From Diatrype stigma (taxonomy: Eukaryota; Ascomycota; Sordariomycetes; Xylariales; Diatrypaceae), in contig JAKJXP020000002.1 of assembly GCA_022225965.2 (NCBI GenBank), forward strand, positions 434,001-498,000: a stretch of 64,000 nt of DNA. Direction: 5' to 3'. Shown here piece by piece: positions 11,576 to 24,263 of this stretch (within the stretch, counting starts at the first letter, position 1; the number at the start of each line of letters is the position of its first letter). The translations under genes were made by a program, and so were the position numbers. Under the pieces are notes generated by a model that worked only from the letters and a program-made list of their open reading frames with translations, was not told the origin of the DNA and did no database searches.

Positions 11576-12066
11576 ATGGCAAGCTCCAACGGCGTGCACT
11601 CCGAGCAGATCGAACCGGAGCCGCTCGTCAACTCCACGCAGCCCGGGCCCGCAGCGTAGGTGATGCCCCCGTCCCCCCTTTTCTACTCCTGGGCCACTTT
11701 AGCTTTCTTTCCCTTTACCCCCTGAACAAAACCGTACACACGCTAGCGACAACTGCATAAGGGGCAAGAAGCTAGAGGCGAGAGCAGCAAGCAGCTGACC
11801 AGTTGGGCCCGGTAATCCTGATGGAGGCGGGGGGTGAAAACAGAACCATCATCTCCGAGCTGGCCGAGAGCAGCACCAAGAAGCCCGCCGACGCCGAGCT
11901 GGGAAGCAGCAGCAACGCGGAGGCGCGCGCCGAGAAGGTCAAGGACCAGATCGACGACGCGGTGGCCAAGGGGCCCAAGAAGGCCGACGAGCACTCGGGC
12001 GGGCGCGTCCAGGTCGCTGAGACCGGGGACCTGAACGACCTGGCTGCCAGGAGGCAGTCGACATGA
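11576..12066 (+). CDS. Small conserved hypothetical protein, two exons
   Basis: I do not recognise a named family. The best model joins exon 1 (11576-11655, start in the context CACCATGG) to exon 2 (11778-12066) with donor GTAGGT and acceptor GAG, the acceptor that keeps the phase, giving 122 residues. The protein is hydrophilic and probably largely disordered, without signal peptide or membrane segment. It has a central LGPVILMEAGGENRTIISEL segment that looks conserved rather than random, then a Lys/Glu/Asp-rich part (AEKVKDQIDDAVAKGPKK). The acceptor at 11777 is weaker than the CAGs that follow it, but those break the frame. The exon 1 boundary is the less certain part. Confidence 0.6.
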
Positions 12067-14149
12067 GTCACAGCATGGAATTCTGATGAAACGCGGTAGT
12101 AGTTCATGAGGCAACCGTTACGATTTTGGGTTTCCGGAAGTTATCAAGCCACTTGCCTACCTACCTTGGCGGCCTAGTTGGGGTCGGATAGTTACCGAAG
12201 TGGTTAATGCTGTCGGACTTATGAGGGTAGTTGGGAACTACAGCTGTACGAATAATGACATGTCGAATACGGATGAGGGGCGGGACAGCGGGATGGGATG
12301 GGGCGGATAGGCAAATGAGGGTTCATTTATACAGGCACACGCTTATGGATGGAAAATGAATTATGACGGCCCTTCTGTATCATCTATCGATCGATACCTA
12401 CATGTATACTTATGCCTTGGTGTGGGAGTTTCGTCACTACATTCTATGTGGTTACAGATATGAAATCGTCATTTTTGCGAAGACAACTTACTTTGGCACC
12501 GTTCTGTCTCTTAGACTAAATGCATGCCACGCAACATGGCATTTGCCGTCTGAAAGACGCTCCATTGATATGTCACGCACAAGTCTTATGTCTCCTTGAA
12601 GGGACACCTCCACGCTCGATCGCCAAACTAAAATTGCTTCATCCGAGTAATGTAGCCCGGCCAACACTATGCTCTTCCTCCATACATCTTCAAGCATACT
12701 AGCAAGCTTTTCAATCTAGGGGCTGGGCAGGTAGAACACATTTAGAAACGAAGGTGAGTGAAAATTTGGATCTGATATATATCTGATATATCAACACGGA
12801 CACACAGCAAATTCCGCAATTTTTTATATATGTTCATTTCCTAGCGATGACTCTTGTCTGTGCCCTATTGGCGCCACCAAGTCTTAAGATATAAGCCTAT
12901 CGATGAAGGCCTTCATCGAAATGATATATGTTATGATATTATATGATATGCCGCTTTCTTAACAAAGTGTACCATTGAGCTCTGAATAGAGAGGCTTGCA
13001 TATCAAACCCCTTGCCACAAAGCTAGGTAGAATGCCCCCACCCCCGCGCGCCAGCGCCCTCTCATCAGCGAAGGCACACTCGAGCGCGCGCTCGCTGATG
13101 CGGTGGAAGGGCCGGTTGACAATACTCACGGCCTGAATGGGTTGTGATAGCTTTTCACGCCCTTGTCGGCGTCGTCGTTCGGTCGACCTCCCACACCGAG
13201 TAGTTGTAGGAGGCCGGGCATTGCCAAGCGCTGCCTTAGGGAAACGGTCGCGACCTCGTCGGTGAGGAGACGGCCCGTGCTCAAAACCGGCCTTTCGCTG
13301 GCTCATAGCTGCGGGCCCGGTCATCCGGCTCGCTGTCGTTTTGGGGAAGGGTGACAGGAGAAATACTGTTCTCAAGCTGGCTGTAAGAAGGGGGGGGGCA
13401 CCCACATGCCGGGGGTCAGCCTGGGCCGTCAAGCTCAGGGTGCCGTTGAGAAATTCGTACGAAGGTAAGGAATGCAGGAATGCATTCTATGATTATGCAT
13501 AGTTTGGGCCAAAGGAAGGAAGGAGGGAGTGGACGAGGGCCGGTGAGAGTAGTAGAGGAACTTAGCTCAGTCAGGGGACATCGTGATACTGTTGCCTATT
13601 TATGTTCTCTTCTTGCAAGCCCGATTCTGCCGAGGTCAATAATTGAGACTTGGGGATCTTCTTGCCTACTTAGATATTCTGCGTGCCACACCAAAAGCTA
13701 ATTAAACCTAAGCACGTCCGACCAATGTATTACCTTCTATCTACCCTCGACTATAGGAGTCGAGTGAGTCTTTCCATTTTTCAAACCCTGGTACGGAGTG
13801 TTAAGTCGATACCACTTCTGAGCACTCATTTAGTGAACCTCTCTCGTATGGTGATATCGGAACCCCCACCATTCTATATGCCAAAGGAGCAGGTGAGGAC
13901 AATGGCAGCGGCAGCAATGTGGCACAATTTTGGGAAGAACGGATACAATCACGTTGAAGGACACATTGGGGTAGGAAAGTCTAGTTGGAATAGAAAAAGC
14001 AAACTCTGATCCTATCTCGTAACATGGGGGTGTCGTGCAGAGTACGGGTACGATGTAATTCTATTTCATCCAGACCACGTAATGGTCGAAAGGGGGTTGG
14101 CGGTCCCCGGCTATCAAACATCAAGACTAAGCTCTAGAGCTCGAGGCTG
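12067..14149. other. Intergenic region without a supported gene
   Basis: Contains a GC-rich stretch (about 12990-13440) open on the minus strand for 157 codons, but its composition is Arg/Pro/Ala-rich in several frames and no family is recognised. AT-rich tandem GATATATCTGATATATC lies near 12771-12790. Nothing else could be supported. Confidence 0.5.
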
Positions 14150-15523
14150 TCATATCAATCTAGAGAACATATTCACCTCCGAGAGACGACTCAACCTTCT
14201 GCGTTTCTGCCCCGACCTTGTAGGCGGAAAGTCGCTCCGACATCCACGACGTCGTGCCCGTGATGACAATTGATCGAGACCTCCAGCAGCAAGAACCACA
14301 GAGGTCATGGCTAGAGACTCGAGGCAGCTACCCATAGGATAGTTCCGCACATATGGGGGGTGACTGGGATCGGGAGTGTTGTATATCGGTGTCTCATCGC
14401 CTGAGGATGGGCAAATGTCCACCGAATCGCGTGAGAGGACCCGTCGTTCTTTTCCGATGAGGCGTGCTTGCAATTCGGACCGTCTCGTATAGGGTGATAT
14501 GCCCAAGTAGAGTTGGCTCAGAAACCGGAGCGATCTGAAATCACGGACCTTCAAGTGAGGCTGGCGGTGTCTAGGGGAAGCGCGGTAGGGATGGTCTTCA
14601 TTTGGCTCAAAGCTGATCGTGTTGGGAAATCCTGGACGTGAATGGCTAGCTACCTTCGTCGTTGACAACGGTGTGCCAATGAACTCCTCTGAAAGACCGT
14701 ATAGTTCCGGGCACGACTCTGTGGTTTTCTCGCGTTTGTCGGCTATAGCTTTTTTGGGTTCGAGTCTTGAGATCTGATACTCATGGGCTAGTCCACCACT
14801 ATTGCCATGAGTTTCTTGGCTAGATTTAGAGAGGTTCCCCGAACATATATGGGACAAGTGACCAGCTCGTGACACTTCCGTAATGTTATGTTGACGCCGG
14901 CGCCTCCTCCTGGGTAAACACTTTGCCCAATTCACAGTGGCGGACTGGTTCAGCTTAAGCCTTGGGGGGCTTTCAGGATATTTGATAATATCAGACCCTG
15001 AGCTACTTGTGACCGCTATCGACCAATGAGAAGATTCAGTATCACTGGAACGGTTCACACTGAGGGGACCATCAAGACCCGTTCTGCTAGAACACCGATT
15101 ATAAGCTAGATCTCGTTGATTTGGCTCTTCGCCACGGCATCGGTGAGTATCTGGTAGTGTTGATATCACATCGTACGGCGTGGAGTAGTCTGCAGAATAG
15201 CTCCCTGAGGACCCGTCGGCTCTGTGACAGGACGGGGTTCCGGAGGCACCCAACTGTTGCGACGGATGGTGCCCCTCCAATGCGGAGAGCCAGTCTCCAC
15301 CTCCATATTCTCGACTATGCTCCTCCTGAAAAGGCGAGGGACCGACTCGACGGTGTCTCGAAGAGTGGCCTCGCTGGGGCACCCTTCGGGTGTCATCGAC
15401 ATTGGCGTCTGCTGGCTCAGCCATTGCTGATTTGAGAAACAACTGTCTGACCGCCTCGAAGTTGGCCAGTGTTCTTGCAGGATCTGGGAGACACACCCTA
15501 ACGGAAACATGTGGTTGGGCCAA
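14150..15523 (-). CDS. Orphan Ser/Arg-rich hypothetical protein
   Basis: A single 457-codon frame from an ATG at 15523, much longer than expected by chance and longer than any competing frame here. I recognise no domain. The protein is hydrophilic and rich in Ser, Arg, Pro and His, and probably disordered. A run of six arginines (PRRRRRRQH, around residue 210) and RSGQKRRRLSR near the C-terminus could be nuclear localisation signals. The segment GDETPIYNTPDPSHPPYVRN toward the end is the most structured-looking part. There is no signal peptide or membrane segment, and I saw no intron that improves the model. It may be lineage-specific, and I cannot exclude a non-coding open frame. Confidence 0.5.
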   Translation of the reverse strand: MAQPHVSVRVCLPDPARTLANFEAVRQLFLKSAMAEPADANVDDTRRVPQRGHSSRHRRVGPSPFQEEHSREYGGGDWLSALEGHHPSQQLGASGTPSCHRADGSSGSYSADYSTPYDVISTLPDTHRCRGEEPNQRDLAYNRCSSRTGLDGPLSVNRSSDTESSHWSIAVTSSSGSDIIKYPESPPRLKLNQSATVNWAKCLPRRRRRRQHNITEVSRAGHLSHICSGNLSKSSQETHGNSGGLAHEYQISRLEPKKAIADKREKTTESCPELYGLSEEFIGTPLSTTKVASHSRPGFPNTISFEPNEDHPYRASPRHRQPHLKVRDFRSLRFLSQLYLGISPYTRRSELQARLIGKERRVLSRDSVDICPSSGDETPIYNTPDPSHPPYVRNYPMGSCLESLAMTSVVLAAGGLDQLSSRARRRGCRSDFPPTRSGQKRRRLSRLSEVNMFSRLI

Positions 15524-16388
15524 CAGCGTCTGCTTGTCTGTTCTGTAATGTAGGTGACAACTGGGGCGGTGGCTAGGCTAAAGAAAAGCCTGTGAAGGTG
15601 ACACGAATATAGCTGATGCTGGTACCTGAGTAGTCACCCAGGTAGATATAGACAGTAGGGATATAGAAGGGATAACTATAGAAGCAGGTGATTTTAGGGG
15701 CTGGATCGTAAAGGATGTCACATGGTGATGAACATGTTGGGCAATGTAAATGTCCAAGTTCAAAGGGCGTGGCCCCGATCTTGTATGGAATGAGCTGGAA
15801 TCCAATCCATGTATGTTATAGAGAATAAACCTCACGCAATGCTCTTTCCATTACATATAATAATATAGCCGTTGGTTGTAGCAGGAGCCAATGGTATGGA
15901 TATCTACAGGAAGTTGTCACCGTGACTTCATGTTCAACCTTGACATCTGATTCGACATACATTTAAGCAAGTACTTTACGTGAGTTGTAAGGAATAGGTA
16001 GGTAGGTAGTACCTGAGATCTGATGATTGGAAACGCTGCGATGTGCACAATAATCAGCCGCTCCTATCCATATCTACGTATCCCTAAGATATTGGCATAC
16101 ATGATGTTTCAGTGGTTGAGGCTCGATGAGGTAATCTGATAGGGGGCATATGCCGATTTCGGGCGGGTTGATGAGCGTAATGGGGTACATACATACATAC
16201 AATGCTGCTGTAGCCTGCCCCTCTGCCTGTTAAGTAACAGCAACTATCCCCCCGGCGGCACCGGTTAGCGTCCGTTAACAACCACAACGGACCTCGGTCC
16301 AGCTGCGTCCTCAATTAACCCATGCGAACAAGATGGGCGAACCTCACTCTCCCCTCAGCCTCTTGCAAACCGGCTTCGGTGTGTCGCA
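15524..16388. other. Intergenic region upstream of glutaryl-CoA dehydrogenase
   Basis: Separates two divergent genes. It contains a TAGGTA repeat cluster (15995-16015) and a CATACATACATAC run near 16188-16200. No other gene was recognised. Confidence 0.5.
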
Positions 16389-17884
16389 ATGTTTCCCCCA
16401 GCGATTCGACAGTGTGCCCGCCCCATAGCCGCTTTGTCGAGGTCGACGAGGTCGGCGAGAGTGCTCAAAGGCCGCTATTATGCCTCGACAACCTCCGCAC
16501 CGCCACCCTTCGACTGGGAGGACCCGCTATTGAGCAAGACGCTGCTCACCGACGACGAGCTGGCCATATCGGAGACGGCCGAGAACTACTGTCAGGAGCA
16601 GCTGCTGCCGCGGGTTATAGGTGAGCATTTGTGGATTCGGTCTACTTTGCCAATTGGCACAGTGGTTGGATTAGAGTAGTCGCTAACCAGTGCGTACGTG
16701 TGCACCCAATAGAGGCGGCCCGCGACGAGCACTACGACCCCAAAATCCTACGCGAGATGGGAGCTCTAGGCCTTCTGGGCGCGAACCTCGAGGGCTACGG
16801 TTGCGCCGGCGTATCTACAGTGGCGTCGGGTCTGATCACGCGGGCGGTGGAGCGCGTCGACAGCGGTTACCGGTCTGCAATGTCAGTGCAGTCGTCTCTC
16901 GTTATGGGCGGGATCCACGAGTTCGGCACGGAGGAGCTGAAAGAGAAGTATCTGCCATCTATGGCCCAAGGGACGCTGCTTGGTGCCTTTGGCCTGACGG
17001 AGCCGAACCACGGCAGCGATCCGGGGTCCATGGAGACGACGGCCCGGCCGCACCCGACTAAGACAGGCTATCTCCTGCTCAAAGGCTCTAAGACCTGGAT
17101 CACGAATTCCCCGATCGCTGACGTCCTCTTGGTCTGGGCCAAGCTGCAGGAGACGGGCAAGATCCGGGGGTTCCTGGTCGACAGGAGGGAGTGCCCGACG
17201 GGCACGGTGGCCACTCCGAAAATCCATAACAAGACCGGGCTCCGGGCGAGCATCACGGGCATGATCCATCTAGACGACTGCCCGGTGCCAATCGCGAACA
17301 TGTTCCCCGACGTCGAAGGGCTGAAGGGCCCCTTCGCGTGCCTGAACAGCGCCCGCTTGGGTATCGCGTTCGGCACAATGGGCGCGCTCGAGGACTGCAT
17401 CGCGCGGGCGCGGACCTATGCCCTGGAGCGGAAGCAGTTCAAGGGCAACCCGCTCGCGAAGTATCAGCTCGTTCAGAAGAAGCTGGCCGACGCCGCCACC
17501 GACGCCACCTACGGCGTCCTGGCGGCCATCCAGGTCGGCCGGCTGAAGGACAAGGGGGCGGCCACCCCCGAGATGATCAGCCTCGTGAAGCGGCAGAACT
17601 GCGATCGGGCGCTGGCGAACGCCCGGACGCTGCAGGAGATCTTCGGCGGGAACGCGGTCAGTGACGAATATATGATTGGTAGGCACGTAGCGAATCTGTT
17701 CGTGACGCAGACGTATGAGGGACAGAGCGATATCCACAGTAAGCCTTTCCCCTCCTCCTAGCTTTCCCCTCAACCCCTCCACCCAATCAATATGTGGTTG
17801 TCATGGTTACTGACTGATGCGTGATTTCTATCTATAGGCCTCATACTTGGGCGCGCGATAACGGGGATACAGGCATTTGCCTGA
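16389..17884 (+). CDS. GCDH: Glutaryl-CoA dehydrogenase, mitochondrial
   Basis: FAD-dependent acyl-CoA dehydrogenase that oxidatively decarboxylates glutaryl-CoA to crotonyl-CoA in lysine and tryptophan breakdown. Three exons: 16389-16620, 16713-17738 and 17838-17884. Their donors are GTGAGC and GTAAGC, their acceptors AATAG and TATAG, and the product is 434 residues. The first ~40 residues are Arg/Ser/Ala-rich without acids, as expected of a mitochondrial presequence. FDWEDPLL opens the mature enzyme. Family landmarks are FGLTEPNHGSDPGSMET (FAD/substrate region), SKTWITNSPIADV, RGF and the TYEGQSDIHSLILGRAITG block. The glutamate of that block (about E413) is the usual catalytic base. The tiny third exon encodes the last 15 residues and restores the conserved C-terminus. 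Confidence 0.95.
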
Positions 17885-19878
17885 TCGGGCACTATGTAGA
17901 TTTGAATCTGAAACAAAATTTGCATTGTTATAACTTGAGAGTTGCTTGTCGAGGTGGTACTCCGTGCCGTGACTTCGCCCGATGAAGTTTTGACTCCAAT
18001 TTGGACGCCGACATCGACATACACATTCAAACCATGCTGCCCAAAGAATTGAGTGGAGTGGAGTGGACTACCTAAATAGGGGCAGTATATGGTAATGTAA
18101 ACAGCTCCTGATTGGATGATTTCGGAGTCTATGCCCGCGTCGGCCGGATGACAGGACAATATGCGGTCTCGGATAGGTTACAATATCCTAATCTGGATCA
18201 ATAATTCATACTATGGTAAGCGAATTCCCATACTAGGCACAGTGGCTAGGTGGCCACTGAATAGTTACCTACCTATCTAGTCACCTAACTGCCTTGCACA
18301 CGTGGAAGGACAGCCTGAGTCAGCCAAGTAAGTAAAGTAGACACTAATAAATGATGATGTATCGTCATAGCAGGTGGAAGCAGTGCAATCAGGACCATCA
18401 GGGTGAACACTTTGGCGGGTCGGGCGGCGGGCCATCCATCGGGGAAAGCGGGCCCCTCCCAGCGGATGCGGATGCATGGAGGCCGGACTGGCTGGGCTGG
18501 GAGGTTTCAGCACCTGCACTTGGCACTGAGTGGCAGCTTGAATCATGTGCTTTAGGTATTCGTCTAGCGATTAATAAGACGGGGGACTGGTGATACATGC
18601 AGATGACTCCCAAACCACCTACATACATATTGTGATGACTGTTTTTTCAGTTCTTTGTTTCTTTCTTCTTAGGTATTTATAGGGTTTCCTTCGTTATTCC
18701 TTGCTGGTAGGATTATGTAAGGCGGAATTGTTTGCTGCAGGTGCTTTCTCATCATTATAGGGGTACATACCCGACATGTAGATGGTAGGCAGGTACAGTA
18801 GCGGTGGCGTAGTTAATCAGGTAGGTACATACATGCCTTACAACCAAGTTATCACCAAATACCTTTCTGTCTATCAGCCTATCAATCAGTCAGCGCAAGA
18901 CTTGTAGGTATCTAGGGATTTAGGTATCTACAGAGGCCTGACGGTTGGATCTGAGTGACCCGAAGGCATCGTATACATATACATGCCTTGGATGGTGACA
19001 TGGGACGGTAGTCGTTGCAGTCTATGCGGTGTAGTTAAGCGCTGTAACTTGTTCGTCAGGACGCCACAGTCAAGGCTCAGGCTGCTATTGGGCTGAAAAG
19101 TGCAAGTGGCCTCTTCGTGCTTGCAGCCTATGGCGGCCTGCTGCTGCTTGTTGGAAGGGCCGTAGAGGGGTCCTGAGGGGGGGATTTTCTTTGTTAGGTC
19201 CTGGTAGGCATGTATGTATGTACCTAACCATTAGCTACTTGTACAGTTGTACCTTGGTATCTCTGGGTCCCGGGCCAATCACACCGTCCACAGACCCCCC
19301 CATTCAGCCATTCCAGGCGCAGCGCCCCCCATTCCGTCACCACCAAAAGGCTGTTTTCTCACTACCAAAACCAAATCGGCCTTCCATTTTCTCCTTCTCT
19401 CTTCTCCCCCCACTAGTGCTACGACTGCCTTGCCTGCACCAGACCAAATCTTCTTCTATACCCGAAACCATTCATCATCTTTTTTCCATCTTCGATTCCG
19501 ACGACTACGATACCACGCCATCCACGCACTACAGAACCTGTATTCATCGAGCACGGCGGCTGAATAATCTAGTCGCCCTCTCCTACTCACTTTCTGGTAC
19601 GTCCTCCCCGCTTCTTAACAGTTCTGGGTACATCAATCCTTTTCGACGCACCTATTGTTGTCCGCTCCTCTAGCCTACCTATTGTCCAACATCGTCATTC
19701 ACTTTCAACACCTACAAACCGCACGACTACACAAGGAAAGATTCTCGTCGAATTTTTCCTTTCGTCTTCTGCCACTGACCTCTTCCATATAAATAGTCGG
19801 CCTGCCTACAGCCACGGCGACGTCAGAAACAACGCAAAGTCAGACCTACTCCGACACTTCACCTCACACACCTACGCA
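17885..19878. other. Intergenic region and long leader of UBC4
   Basis: Two kilobases without a supported gene. Several TACCTACC/TAGGTA clusters occur (18261-18290, 18783-18835). From about 19290 the sequence turns C/T-rich, typical of a long fungal 5' leader. TATAAATAG at about 19789-19797 lies some 80 bases before the UBC4 start. Confidence 0.5.
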
Positions 19879-20994
<1,116 letters not shown>

Positions 20995-23900
20995 GATGCG
21001 GTAATAACTCGGACGGCGGATCAGTAGCCAATGGGTTTGAGATATACATTTCCGTGGGTCGCTGCTTAACGCTCGAGTCCATGGTCTTCATCGGTTCATC
21101 ATTACGGTTTGGTTTTCCTCCACAGGGTTACGCGGACTTACAGGGCATGTGTGTCATGGACGGAGCTATTTGCGGGAGACAATGAGAATGAAGTTGATGA
21201 GAAACATGTCATCATGGCTTTGGGTTGATGTTGTACGGTTCTCGGCATCACCCAGACTGCCATGGTACGCCCCGGACTTACTATAATGAACGTTTCTACC
21301 CCCTAAGAATCTGCATTGTTCTCGTGATTCGCCTCGTAGATACTTAAATATTCAGGCTCGTGCCGCCCATTCCGCGAAGTACTTATATTATGTTTCGTAG
21401 TGTGGTGTTAACAGGCACTCTCTCACCCCATGTCTAGATCAGACTTCATGATCCAGAGTAACGTTAGTTGATGTATGTTCGCCTCTTCGGTGTAGACCAG
21501 GCTGTTCACTTTTAGCTCAGATGCCAGTCGATTACCTCGTGAAGCGTTCGCAACTTTGCTTAGCATCCCGGACACCCAGCATATAGCTAGGTGTGTACAT
21601 CTCCCCAGGCGTAATGTTGGTGGGCTAAATGAAGTACGCATGTAGGACTTTGCTACTCCGAGTTATAATGTATCGACTCGTAAGATATGTTTCAGGGGTA
21701 GGTAGATTCATGTCCTAGGAACTACGTAGGAGGTATTCACTATATACGTGTCAATATGCTAGTAAAGTATGGTTCTACTAGGTATATTGTTGCGGAATTG
21801 TTACGCATGGGAACCATGGTCACAACCCTTGAGGAGGTCTTACAGTCAAAATATCTGAGTAATCACGATGATGATGTTGGGTTACGTTAGTTACCTGTTA
21901 TCTGGCACATCTATCTGCCTTATCGCTATCAGTCTTATCAGACTACCTAATCATATCGGGCTGCTTTCACTGTCAGACTGGGACGGTCACACCAGCTCAC
22001 CTCAAGCACCTGCACTGTGCCAGGTTGCTCGCCGGCTCGTTTTACTGGCCACCAGTCGGTTGGTCCCGCCAGGCGCTTAATCGGCAAGCTGACCATGGAA
22101 GCAAGGGCCACGAGGCGGCGCCATCATATCATTAAGTACCCAGACCATGTAGGGTGGTAACCACCGTGCGTCTCGATTCTGTTACAGGTTCCCCCTGACG
22201 AAACCCGCCTGCGACGGGGGCGGGCGCTTCCAGGGGGGGGCCGAGCTACTTCGTACATACAGCACCTACCTAGGTGGTAACCAGGCCAATCACAGCATTT
22301 CTGCTCGGATTTCACCCCGGTTTAGAACCGTTTTTCGAATTCCCCGACACCCGTGGCGGCCTATCAGATCGTTTACTCGGCCCCTCTAAACCTGTCGGCG
22401 GTAGTGTTGTGTATGTGTGTATGTAGTATGTATCCTTTGTCAACAACCCGGTTTACCTGGTTTTCGTCAATCGAGGTCGCTTTTCACGATGAGCTGAACC
22501 AGGAGCTCACAAACACAACAGTCGCAGTTCTTCGAGTAAATGTCCAACATTCGAGACGAGAAGACAAGGGGCCAATCCCAGGTTTTTAATACATCCATTC
22601 TTTCAATGACGACCGGCCAACCGACCGCGTTGTTTCCGCTGCTGCATCTGTGTAGCCCGCTGCGATCTGAGCAAGGGGTTTCGCATCTGATAACAGCGCC
22701 TCATACGTAGCTCTCTTCCTTACATACCTACTTTGGTAGGTATCATTTCCTTCCAAGTGGGCTACCTACTTACTGTTTACGTATCGTGCGACTGGGTAGT
22801 AATATTAACCCTATCTAACCGGCCGGCGGCCCACGTTCGCTGCCCTGGGACGAGCAACGCGCGAGTGCGAGCGCAAGAATCTGCTCTTCGGGCAATCTCT
22901 TCCTTCGTATCTAGACTATGTAACTACTCGCCGTACTCTGTCGGCCTACCGTTGAATCTCAGCAAGTTTCCGGTGTCCAAGCGGGACTCTTGTACAGGCC
23001 GTTCCGAGATCTGACATAACGTAGATGAATCTCACGAAAACAAATATACAGTTCCATGCCGAGATCTAGTTTAAACGGGTTTATTCATCGTCAGTACAGA
23101 TGTCGGGAATCTTCTTCTTTTTCTTCTCCGATAGCCCCACCCCTTACGAGGTACCCCGGCTCATAATGAGCCTTCAATGGTCCTACGTCTCGCCAAGGCC
23201 CCTTTTTAAGCCTCCCTATCCTCTTTTGGATTTTTGCCCACGTTGCAACGGTACGAGAAAGAGAGGCTTGTTTCGAGATCATCATGCCTCGACCAAATTT
23301 TGAAGCTTCTTCGAGGCCAGCAGCCCCTGTTTCTACACCACCTTACTAGGCTCTAACAGTTCTGGTTCATGTATTGGCATCCTTCCTCCCCTGCTCCTAG
23401 CTGCTCCATCGGAAGTCCATGGTACTGAGCTACCTTCCTTTGACTGCGGCACTCCCTCATCGTCTTCCATTGCCGCAAGTCACAGGTACTGGCGGATATC
23501 TAGGCTGCTTTCGCATGCAAGTGTCGTTGTGTCTAGCCTTGTCTCTCCCTTGTACTCTTCTTCCCACCATCCTTAGTTTCACTAAGCTATAGGTCTCAGG
23601 AGGTACTAGGAGCTACCGTAGTAGACTTGGTCGCTAGCTGAGTTGTAGAACCGCCGCGCCTCACCCTTGTAGCTTTGTATGATCTACCGACAATCGCCTG
23701 ATGTGTTTTCCCTCTGGGACCTTGGCGAATTGCCATATCAGCCGTGTCGTTCCCACAACCCGACATTATGCATGAGACGCTGTGATCCCCTCTTCTTTCT
23801 TCGTTCCTTTCCGAGCCTTTACGAAGTCAATCATCCTTCTCTTCGTCGCTGGTTCCGCTACGCCGCTGTGTCTGTTGACTGACGGGCGACTTGTTTTGTT

Positions 23901-24263
23901 TTCGATAACTAATAGCCCTTCGTTTCCTGCAAACAAAACCGGCCAGACGTTATGCATAATAATTCCGCGGCATTCGATTCTTGAGCACTCCTTTTTTATT
24001 TTAGACCACGTACGCATACTTCGCGCATTCAGCAGGCTCTGAATTAATACTCGGGTGAACACACACCACGACGGCACGGCCTACCGGTACGAAGTAGGGA
24101 AGATATAATAATTCAAGAGGTGGCGACGGACGATTGAGCAGGTAGCGAGTGCTCTGTGTTGAGGGTTTGAATTTGTCTTGACGGCGCGTGGAAGAGACGG
24201 TGTATTGGAACGAAACCTCAAACGGCCTAAACGAGCGAACATACTGAGGACGAACATCTCACA
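20995..24263. other. Intergenic region between UBC4 and noxB
   Basis: A 3.3 kb stretch without a supported gene. Short ORFs occur on both strands, but none shows a family motif or joins to another through plausible splice sites. The last ~150 bases are the likely noxB leader. A TACCTAGGTGGTAACC stretch occurs at 22262-22282. Confidence 0.55.

Noticed and set aside
12959..13432. 157-codon minus-strand frame in GC-rich DNA
   Set aside because: Arg/Pro/Ala-rich composition, several competing open frames, no recognisable motif or splice extension.
17770..18159. 129-codon minus-strand frame after glutaryl-CoA dehydrogenase
   Set aside because: Overlaps the third exon of the dehydrogenase gene and has no recognisable feature.
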